Of a stretch of DNA of 64,000 nucleotides, positions 57,783 to 64,000 are shown piece by piece (positions within the stretch are counted from its first letter, which is position 1; the number at the start of each line of letters is the position of its first letter). The notes under the pieces are model-generated. The model worked only from the letters and a program-made list of their open reading frames with translations. It searched no databases and had not been told where the DNA came from. This DNA comes from Azospirillum canadense. Its GTDB lineage: Bacteria; Pseudomonadota; Alphaproteobacteria; Azospirillales; Azospirillaceae. The stretch covers positions 2,762,001 through 2,826,000 of the forward strand of contig NZ_JAOQNG010000001.1 of the NCBI RefSeq assembly GCF_025961225.1. The letters are read 5' to 3'. The position numbers were made by a program, and so were the translations under genes.

Positions 57783-58565
57783 ATGAACACCGGCCCCTTG
57801 AGCACCGCCAGCCCGCCGCCCTCCAACCCCATCGTGGTCATCCCGGCCCGCATGGCGTCGACCCGCCTGCCCGGCAAGCCGCTGGCGGACATCTCCGGCG
57901 CGCCGATGATCGTGCAGGTCTGGCGCCGCGCCGTGGAGGCGGAGATCGGCCCCGTGGTCGTCGCCTGCGCCGAGCCGGAGATCGCCAAGGCCGTGGAAGC
58001 GGCCGGCGGCACCGCCGTGCTGACCCGGCCGGACCACCCCTCGGGCTCCGATCGCATCTTTGAGGCGGTCAGCCTGCTCGACCCCGACGGCAAGTTCGAC
58101 GCGGTGGTCAACGTGCAGGGCGACCTGCCGACCATCGAGCCCGCGACCGTGCGCGCCGCCTTCGCACCGCTGTCCGACCCACAGGTGGACATCGCCACGC
58201 TGGTGGTGGAGATCACGCGGGAGGAGGAGCGGACCGACCCCAACGTGGTCAAGGCCGTGCTGGAGCTGCCGCCGGGATCCCGGCGTGGGCGGGCGCTGTA
58301 CTTCACCCGCGCCACCGCCCCCTGGGGCGACGGGCCGCTGTTCCACCACATCGGCCTGTACGCCTACCGCCGCGCCGCGCTGGAGCGTTACGTCCGCCTG
58401 CCGCCCTCCGCCCTGGAGCAGCGGGAGCGGCTGGAGCAGCTGCGCGCGCTGGCCTTCGGCATGCGAATCGACGCCGCGGTCGTTGACGCGGTTCCGCTCG
58501 GCGTCGATACTCCCGCGGACCTGGAACGCGCCCGCGTGATCCTGGCGAAACGCACTTCCCCTTAA
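57783..58565 (+). CDS. kdsB: CMP-KDO synthetase
   Basis: The 260-residue cytidylyltransferase activates KDO for LPS core synthesis. [14 protein letters not shown] at residues 22-35 is the nucleotide loop, VNVQGDLP carries the metal Asp, and the C-terminal [12 protein letters not shown] is typical. The pair with pheA is a conserved neighbourhood. The ATG at 57783 has no clear SD; no better start was seen. Confidence 0.95.
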   Translation: MNTGPLSTASPPPSNPIVVIPARMASTRLPGKPLADISGAPMIVQVWRRAVEAEIGPVVVACAEPEIAKAVEAAGGTAVLTRPDHPSGSDRIFEAVSLLDPDGKFDAVVNVQGDLPTIEPATVRAAFAPLSDPQVDIATLVVEITREEERTDPNVVKAVLELPPGSRRGRALYFTRATAPWGDGPLFHHIGLYAYRRAALERYVRLPPSALEQRERLEQLRALAFGMRIDAAVVDAVPLGVDTPADLERARVILAKRTSP

Positions 58566-58579
58566 ATAAAGACCCGCCG

Positions 58580-59446
58580 ATGCCGAACTCGAACGTGATC
58601 GCCTTCCAGGGCTTCCCCGGCGCCTATTCGGACCTGTCCTGCCGGACGGTCTTCCCGACCATGACGACGCTGCCCTGCGCCACGTTCGAGGACGCCTTCG
58701 CCGCCGTGCGCGAGGGGCGTGCGGAACTCGCCATGATCCCGGTGGAGAACTCCGTCGCCGGCCGTGTGGCGGACAACCACCACCTGCTGCCCGAAGGCGG
58801 CCTGCACATCATCGGCGAGCATTTCCAGCGCGTGAACCACCAGCTGCTGGCCCCGAAGGGGGCCACACTGGCCGGGCTGAAGACGGTGCGCAGCCACATC
58901 CAGGCGCTGTCGCAGTGCCGGAAGATGACGCGGGAGCTGGGGCTCCAGGCCATCAGCCACGCCGACACGGCCGGGGCCGCGGCGGAGATCGCGAAGCTGA
59001 ACGACCCGCAGCACGCGGCCATCGCCTCCTCGCTCGCCGCGGAGATCTACGGGCTCGACATCCTGAAGGGCAGCATCGAGGACGCGGAGCACAACACCAC
59101 CCGCTTCCTGATCCTGGCCCGCGAGCCGAAGCTGCCGCCGGTGGGCCAAGGCAAGACCATCACCACCTTCGTCTTCCGCGTCCGCAGCGTGCCGGCCGCG
59201 CTGTACAAGGCGATGGGCGGCTTCGCCACCAACGGCATCAACATGACCAAGCTGGAAAGCTACATGGTCGGCGGGCGCTTCACCCAAACCCAGTTCTACG
59301 CCGACGTCGAGGGCCACCCCGACGAGAAGTCGCTGCGGCTGGCGCTGGAGGAACTGGATTTCTTCGCCCGCGAGGTGAAGATCCTCGGCGTCTACCCCGC
59401 CAACCCCTTCCGCTACCAGGAAAGCCAGCGGGTCGGCGAGGACTGA
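58580..59446 (+). CDS. pheA: Prephenate dehydratase
   Basis: The 288-residue monofunctional enzyme converts prephenate to phenylpyruvate for phenylalanine synthesis. The catalytic domain starts VIAFQGFPGAYSD and includes IPVENSVAGRV and NTTRFLIL, with its conserved Thr. The C-terminal ACT domain (GGFATNGINMTKLESYMVGG) makes it sensitive to phenylalanine. It starts 14 nt after kdsB. Confidence 0.95.
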   Translation: MPNSNVIAFQGFPGAYSDLSCRTVFPTMTTLPCATFEDAFAAVREGRAELAMIPVENSVAGRVADNHHLLPEGGLHIIGEHFQRVNHQLLAPKGATLAGLKTVRSHIQALSQCRKMTRELGLQAISHADTAGAAAEIAKLNDPQHAAIASSLAAEIYGLDILKGSIEDAEHNTTRFLILAREPKLPPVGQGKTITTFVFRVRSVPAALYKAMGGFATNGINMTKLESYMVGGRFTQTQFYADVEGHPDEKSLRLALEELDFFAREVKILGVYPANPFRYQESQRVGED

Positions 59447-59478
59447 CGGAATTTAGGAATTTGGGGTGAGGCCGCTCC

Positions 59479-60390
59479 TCACCCCTCCTCCGCGATCCAT
59501 TCGTCGATCATCCGGCGCGCGATGCTGTCCGGCCGGGCGAGGCGGAATTCCTCGCTGGGCGTGAAGTCGCGCAAGTAGGCGCGGTCGAACCAGCGGGCCG
59601 ACTCCAACTCGTCCTGGTCGGTCTGGATGTCGAGCGTCACCGCCCGCGCGCTGAAGCCCAGCATCAGGGACGACGGGAAGGGCCAGGGCTGCGAGGAATG
59701 GTAGCGGACGTCGGTGACGACCAGCCCGACCTCCTCCAACACCTCGCGCTTCACCGTGTCCTCCAGGCTCTCACCCGGCTCGACGAAGCCGGCGAGCACC
59801 GAATGCATGCCGGCCGGGAAGCGGGCGTTGCGGCCCAGCACCATGCGGCCGGCGCCGTCGTGCACCAGCATGATCACCGCGGGGTCGGTGCGCGGGAAAT
59901 GGTGGGTGGCACAGGCCGGGTTGGTGCAGACGCGCACATGCCCGCCCTCCGCGCTCGCGGCCGGGGAGCCGCAGACTCCGCAGAAGCGGTGCCGCGCGTT
60001 CCACCAGAGGATGCCGCGGGCGTAGGCGCAGAGGCCGGCCTCCGTCACGTCCATCAGGGGGCCGACGGCGCGCAGATCCTCGAACCGGCCGAGCCCGGCA
60101 AGGGCAGGGTGCTCCTCCGGCGTCTCCAGCGCGCTGACATCCACGGCGAAGAGCGGCTTGCCGTCGAGCAGCCCGAGGAACACCGGTTCGATGCCCCAGT
60201 CGCTGCCCGCGGGCAGGAAGACGGCGCGCGTCGATTCGGCCGGGCCGCAGACGAAGCTGCGCGATTGGCTGAGTGGCAGCAGCCGTGCCTCGGGAGAGGC
60301 CCAGGCCTCCGCCAGCCAAGCCTGATTCTTGCGGCGCAGGGCCGCGCGGTCGAGCGGGATTCCCGCGTAGGTGTTCGGTCGGTCGCGCAT
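59479..60390 (-). CDS. nudC: NAD(+) diphosphatase NudC
   Basis: The 303-residue Nudix enzyme cleaves NADH or NAD caps. The zinc site CGVCGSP...CTNPAC precedes the Nudix box GFVEPGESLEDTVKREVLEE with the catalytic Glu pair. SQPWPFPSSLMLGF is the NudC-specific SQPWPFPxS motif. The ATG at 60390 was used; longer frames lack conservation and the region has no clear SD. It is divergent from hisN and convergent with pheA. Confidence 0.95.
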   Translation of the reverse strand: MRDRPNTYAGIPLDRAALRRKNQAWLAEAWASPEARLLPLSQSRSFVCGPAESTRAVFLPAGSDWGIEPVFLGLLDGKPLFAVDVSALETPEEHPALAGLGRFEDLRAVGPLMDVTEAGLCAYARGILWWNARHRFCGVCGSPAASAEGGHVRVCTNPACATHHFPRTDPAVIMLVHDGAGRMVLGRNARFPAGMHSVLAGFVEPGESLEDTVKREVLEEVGLVVTDVRYHSSQPWPFPSSLMLGFSARAVTLDIQTDQDELESARWFDRAYLRDFTPSEEFRLARPDSIARRMIDEWIAEEG

Positions 60391-60527
60391 GGGGAAGGAG
60401 GCTGCCACAACACCCTGCGGTGCGGAAGGGGCGTCCGGCGCAACCCTCCCCCCGCATTGGCGGTTTGCCTCCGCGGCCCACGCCGCTAGGATGCGCCACC
60501 CTTCACGAGCAAGCCGCCGGAGCGACC

Positions 60528-61310
60528 ATGACCGAACCCTGCCCCGCACCCTTGGTTACGCTGGCGGAACGCCTTGCCGACGCGTCGGGCCCGGTCATCC
60601 GGACTTACTTCCGCACGCCGGTCGCCGTGGACGACAAGGCCGACAGCTCCCCGGTGACCATCGCCGACCGCGAGGCGGAGCGCGCCATCCGCGCCATCAT
60701 CGAGGCCGAGCGTCCCGACGACGGCATCTATGGCGAGGAGTTCGGGACCAAGAATCTCGACGCCGAGTGGGTCTGGGTGATCGACCCGATCGACGGCACG
60801 AAGTCCTTCATCGCCGGCCGGCCGATCTTCGGCACGCTGATCGCGCTTCTCCACCGTGGCCGTCCCGTGCTGGGCGTCATCGACCAGCCGATCGTCGGGG
60901 ACCGCTGGCTGGGCGTGGAGGGCCGCCCCACCCTATTCAATGGCCAGCCGGCCCGCGTGCGCGCCTGCGCCGGGGGGCTGGCCGCCGCGACGCTCGGCAC
61001 CACCTCGCCCGACCTGTTCCCGGGATCGGACATGGACGGATTCCGCCGTGTGGCGGCGACGGCCAAAACCGCGGTCTATGGCGGCGACTGCTACAGCTAC
61101 GGCCTGCTGGCCGCCGGCTATTACGACCTCGTCGTCGAATCGGGGCTGAAGCTGTACGACTTCGCGGCGCTGGTGCCGGTGGTGACCGGAGCCGGCGGGC
61201 TGATGACCGACTGGGACGGCCGGCCGCTGAACGCCGACTCCACCGGCCGCGTGGTCGCCGCTGGCGACGCCCGCACCCACCGCGAAGCCCTGGCCGCTCT
61301 GGCGGGATAA
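60528..61310 (+). CDS. hisN: Histidinol-phosphatase (inositol-monophosphatase type)
   Basis: The 260-residue Mg-dependent phosphatase has the IMPase motifs: GEEFG (metal Glu), WVIDPIDGTKSFIAGRP (metal Asp and Asp-Gly-Thr), and LYDFAALVPVVTGAGG late. The absence of a His-rich tail and the GTKSFI segment suit HisN, though an inositol phosphatase cannot be excluded. The ATG at 60528 follows CCGGAG. It starts 137 nt from nudC and shares a transcript with the next gene. Confidence 0.85.
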   Translation: MTEPCPAPLVTLAERLADASGPVIRTYFRTPVAVDDKADSSPVTIADREAERAIRAIIEAERPDDGIYGEEFGTKNLDAEWVWVIDPIDGTKSFIAGRPIFGTLIALLHRGRPVLGVIDQPIVGDRWLGVEGRPTLFNGQPARVRACAGGLAAATLGTTSPDLFPGSDMDGFRRVAATAKTAVYGGDCYSYGLLAAGYYDLVVESGLKLYDFAALVPVVTGAGGLMTDWDGRPLNADSTGRVVAAGDARTHREALAALAG

Positions 61311-61319
61311 GGAAGCACC

Positions 61320-61898
61320 ATGACCGATACCGGAACCGCCATCACAAAGCCCGCCCGTTCCGTCTTCGAAACGTCGCCGGAGAAGCTGCAGCCGTTCCTG
61401 CGCTCCCTGGCCGCGCGCGTGTCGGGCGGCGCCAACTGGATGGTGCGCAAGAAGACGGTGTGCGACCTGCTGCTGGGGCTCGACGCCTTCTTCGCCCTGC
61501 CGGCGGAGGAGCGCCGCACGCTGATGGGCACCGGGGACGAGGAGGGCGCAGGGGACAAGGACGTGTCCGGCCCGGCCGACTTCCGCAACGTGCTGCCGCT
61601 CTACGTCGGCGCCATCCTGGAAGGGCTGGACGAGAAGGCCGTTACGGGACCGGAACAGGCGGCCATCTACATGCTGTCCATCCACCCCGAACACCAGATG
61701 GCCGCCGAAGAGTGGATGCTGCGCGATCCGCGCAACGGCAAGGCGGTGCGCAAGCTGATGCGGTCGGACCGCCGCTACCGGCAGCTGATGGACCGCATGG
61801 CCGATCACTGGAAAAAGGCCGGCCGCGCCCTGATACCGCCCGGCAGCGATCAGGATGCGGATCAGGGCAGCAGCGAAACGATCAGCAGCCCGAGATAG
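61320..61898 (+). CDS. Protein of unknown function linked to hisN
   Basis: The 192-residue protein is charged and mostly helical. Segments such as LQPFLRSLAARVSGGANWMVRKK, LPAEERRTLMGTGDEEGAGDKDV, and AAEEWMLRDPRNGKAVRKLM were noted; no family comes to mind. It begins 9 nt after hisN, so it is probably co-transcribed. Its last 37 nt overlap the convergent small membrane-protein gene. The tail (DQDADQGSSETISSPR) is disordered. Confidence 0.65.
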   Translation: MTDTGTAITKPARSVFETSPEKLQPFLRSLAARVSGGANWMVRKKTVCDLLLGLDAFFALPAEERRTLMGTGDEEGAGDKDVSGPADFRNVLPLYVGAILEGLDEKAVTGPEQAAIYMLSIHPEHQMAAEEWMLRDPRNGKAVRKLMRSDRRYRQLMDRMADHWKKAGRALIPPGSDQDADQGSSETISSPR

Positions 61899-61975
61899 AC
61901 GCCGAGCGCCAGGCCGAGGAGGATTCCGTAATCCTCGTCCGTCATCGGATTCGAATCGGGATCGAACTGCCGCAT
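61862..61975 (-). CDS. 37-residue single-helix membrane peptide
   Basis: A 37-codon frame starts at ATG 61975 with CGGAG at good spacing. The product MRQFDPDSNPMTDEDYG is followed by the hydrophobic ILLGLALGVYLGLLIVSLLP helix and ends at once. It has the classic look of a bacterial membrane micro-protein. It is convergent with and overlaps the hisN-linked gene. Whether it is expressed cannot be told from sequence. Confidence 0.5.
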   Translation of the reverse strand: MRQFDPDSNPMTDEDYGILLGLALGVYLGLLIVSLLP

Positions 61976-62140
61976 GTCGTACTCCGAACGTGTCAAGACA
62001 TGTCCAGAGTAACCGTTGACAGGCCCGAAGGTCCCGCGACAAGGCCGGCACAAAGTTGGGACCGCGCCGGGGCGCGGTCCACAAGGCTCGGGAGGAAGGG
62101 CCTGTCAGGAAGGTTCGGTTCAGGAAGGTTCGGTTGAGGC

Positions 62141-62881
62141 TCAGGCCGAGGGCCGCGCCTCGCCGGTGATGGCGGGCTTGGGCGGCATCTCCTCGGCCAG
62201 CACGCGGTAGGCGAATCCGCCGAGCACGCCGCCGACGATCGGGGCCAGCCAGAACAGCCACAGCTGCTGCAACGCCCAGCCGCCGACGACCAGCGCCGGG
62301 CCGGTGCTGCGCGCCGGATTGACCGAGGTGTTGGTCACCGGAATGCTGATCAGGTGGATCAGGGTGAGGGCAAGCCCGATGGCGAGCGGGGCGAAGCCCG
62401 CCGGCGCCCGGCGGTCGGTGGAGCCCAGGATGACGACCAGGAACATGAAGGTCAGCACCACCTCCGCCACCAGCCCGGAGGTGAGGTTGTACGCGCCCGG
62501 CGAATGCTCCCCGTACCCGTTGGCGGCCAACCCCTTGGCGGCCAGCGACCAGTCCGCCTTACCGCTGGCGATGACGTACAGCACCAGCGCCGCCAAGAAG
62601 GCGCCGACGACCTGGGCGATGACGTAAGGCAGGATGTCCTTCGCCGGGAACCGCCCGCCGGCCCACAGTCCGACGGTGACCGCCGGGTTCAGGTGGCAGC
62701 CGGAGATGTGGCCGACCGAGTAGGCCATCGTCAGCACCGTCAGGCCGAAGGCGAGAGAGACGCCGGTCAGCCCGATGCCGACTTCGGGAAAGGCCGCGGA
62801 CAGCACGGCGCTGCCGCAACCGCCGAAGACGAGCCAGAAGGTGCCGAGAAACTCCGCCGTCGTGCGCCGGAACATGGTCAT
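62141..62881 (-). CDS. aqpZ: Aquaporin Z
   Basis: The 246-residue water channel has six helices and two half-helices with NPA motifs in HLNPAVT and SVNPARS. The ar/R filter arginine follows the second NPA, and small residues near it make the pore water-selective. Length fits AqpZ. The ATG at 62881 follows AGGAG. It stands alone, 295 nt from the next gene. Confidence 0.93.
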   Translation of the reverse strand: MTMFRRTTAEFLGTFWLVFGGCGSAVLSAAFPEVGIGLTGVSLAFGLTVLTMAYSVGHISGCHLNPAVTVGLWAGGRFPAKDILPYVIAQVVGAFLAALVLYVIASGKADWSLAAKGLAANGYGEHSPGAYNLTSGLVAEVVLTFMFLVVILGSTDRRAPAGFAPLAIGLALTLIHLISIPVTNTSVNPARSTGPALVVGGWALQQLWLFWLAPIVGGVLGGFAYRVLAEEMPPKPAITGEARPSA

Positions 62882-63176
62882 GGGAGCACTCCTACGCTTT
62901 CCCTTTTTTCAAGACCGCCTTGGCCGGCCCTCTTGCTGGCTTCGTGACGACGTCCTTTGTCTTGCAGGCCGTTCCGGGATCCGTTGTGCGCCCGCGGGTC
63001 CGGCGCGGGCCAGCGCGCGGGCGTAACATACTGTTGCCCACCTCCAGGACCGGCTACCCCGTCCGTCGGCGCGCCCTCCGCCCGGTCGGGTGGCCCTTCC
63101 CGGCGGGGTTTGCCATACTGCGGCCCTGACGCTGATCGACACTCGCCCAACCCCACCAACGACCGCAGGTTTGCCG

Positions 63177-64000
63177 ATGCGCCGCACGATCGCCACCGCC
63201 GCCAAGAAAACCATCCTGTTGGCCGTACTCGCGCTGGCGGCGCCGGCGTACGCCGACACGGCGACCGTGGCCGCGCTGAAGCAGTTCGGCGAACCGGAGT
63301 TCAAGCCGGGCTTCACTCACTTCCCGCACGCCAACCCTGACGCGCCGAAGGGCGGGGCCGTTACGCTGGCCGCCCAGGGCAGCTTCGACAGCCTGAACCC
63401 GATCATCCTGCGCGGCGTGACCCCGCGCACGCTCGGGCTGGTGTCGGACAGCCTGATGGTCGGCTCCGGCTGGGAACTGGACGCCGCCTACGGCGCCTTG
63501 GTCGAAAGCGTGGAGGTGCCCGACGACAAGAGCTGGGCAACGTTCCACCTGCGCAAGGACGCGCGCTGGCACGACGGCGTTCCGCTGACGGCCGGGGACG
63601 TGGTGTTCGCCTGGGACTCGATCCAGGCGCACGGCTCGCCCTTCCTGAAATCCTTCCTCGACCGCGTCGCCACGGTAGAGGCGCTGGACGACAACCGCGT
63701 GAAGATCACGCTGAAGACCACCGGCGAGATCAAGCCGATCATCGACTTCGCCACCTCGATCGCGCCCCAGCCGAAGCATTGGTGGACGGCCAACGGCCGC
63801 GACATCTCCAAGACGACGCTGGAACCGATCCTCGGCAGCGGCCCCTACCGCATCAAGACGGTCGATCCCGGCCGCTCCATCACCTACGAGCGCGTCCAGG
63901 ATTATTGGGGCAAGGACTTGCCGGTGGCGCGCGGCTTCAACAACTTCGACACCGTCAAGGTCGACTATTACCGCGACGACGATGTGATGTTCGAGGCCTT
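63177..64000 (+). CDS. Oligopeptide ABC-transporter substrate-binding protein (partial)
   Basis: The frame starts at 63177 and is open to the window end (about 274 codons). An N-terminal signal (KTILLAVLALAAPAYA) is followed by FKPGFTHFPHANPDAPKGGA and DSLNPIILRG, typical of SBP family 5, subgroup YejA. GSGPYRIKTVDPGRSI is the usual core strand. It delivers peptides or microcin-like compounds to an inner-membrane permease, probably encoded beyond the window. Confidence 0.92.
   Translation, partial: MRRTIATAAKKTILLAVLALAAPAYADTATVAALKQFGEPEFKPGFTHFPHANPDAPKGGAVTLAAQGSFDSLNPIILRGVTPRTLGLVSDSLMVGSGWELDAAYGALVESVEVPDDKSWATFHLRKDARWHDGVPLTAGDVVFAWDSIQAHGSPFLKSFLDRVATVEALDDNRVKITLKTTGEIKPIIDFATSIAPQPKHWWTANGRDISKTTLEPILGSGPYRIKTVDPGRSITYERVQDYWGKDLPVARGFNNFDTVKVDYYRDDDVMFEA

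Noticed and set aside
62106..62135. Direct repeat of 15 nt downstream of aqpZ
   Set aside because: Two short copies only, with no sign of function; likely slippage.

Overview
This is a G+C-rich chromosomal window with dense alphaproteobacterial gene content. The block order trxA-like/LON/Trm112/DUF971, htpX-DUF1674-rsmB-heparinase-purH, ffs-dnaX-ybaB-recR and cycM-kdsB-pheA-nudC, the 180-kDa-class NAD-glutamate dehydrogenase, and the wealth of chemoreceptors and PAS kinases point to a Rhodospirillales soil or plant-associated bacterium, most likely Azospirillum or a close relative. This is inference from gene content; no search was run. No rRNA, phage, CRISPR array or insertion sequence was seen.

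Layout. 0-10 kb: a DUF1127 peptide, an aminotransferase, a HAD phosphatase and cupin pair, an exported pair of unknown function (DUF3142 protein plus a large helical-repeat protein), a small membrane protein, a four-gene minus-strand group (thioredoxin-TPR, LON domain, Trm112, DUF971), and a prolyl-tRNA deacylase. 10-19 kb: tRNA-Gly(GCC), an RraA-like aldolase, a hybrid kinase with two FixL-like haem-PAS domains, and NAD-GDH. 19-27 kb: an RTX-tailed multicopper oxidase, a TPR-protein arginine methyltransferase-like fusion, an unknown protein, a coiled-coil protein, an Atg22-like MFS transporter and a short unknown protein. 27-36 kb: purH, heparinase-like, rsmB, a RelE-like/glycosyltransferase-like pair, a DHH phosphoesterase, htpX and sdhAF4. 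36-43 kb: a secreted nuclease, an MBL hydrolase, acetyl-CoA synthetase, a micro-protein resembling a chemoreceptor tip, EVE and YciI proteins, and a soluble globin-coupled CZB chemoreceptor. 43-50 kb: CYTH-CHAD plus ParA, a methyltransferase, pgk, and a three-gene regulator/lipoprotein/membrane-protein operon with a paired operator. 50-64 kb: 4.5S RNA, dnaX, ybaB, an AT-richer methyltransferase island, recR, a DJ-1 protein, an HBM-type chemoreceptor, cytochrome c, kdsB, pheA, nudC, hisN, a 37-residue membrane peptide, aqpZ, and the start of an oligopeptide-binding protein.

Functional themes. Housekeeping (purine, phenylalanine, histidine and KDO synthesis, DNA repair, rRNA methylation, glycolysis and acetate activation) is mixed with O2/metal sensing (haem-PAS kinase, globin/CZB receptor, CZB Zn site) and with small accessory modules. 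The most promising undescribed items are the ParA + CYTH-CHAD pair (a possible polyphosphate-granule positioning system), the TPR-PRMT fusion that has lost one of the two PRMT glutamates, the tandem haem-PAS kinase, the low-G+C methyltransferase inserted between ybaB and recR, and the operon controlled by a duplicated CTCTG-N5-CAGAG site. Four different palindromic intergenic repeat families are also present, two of them bracketing purH.
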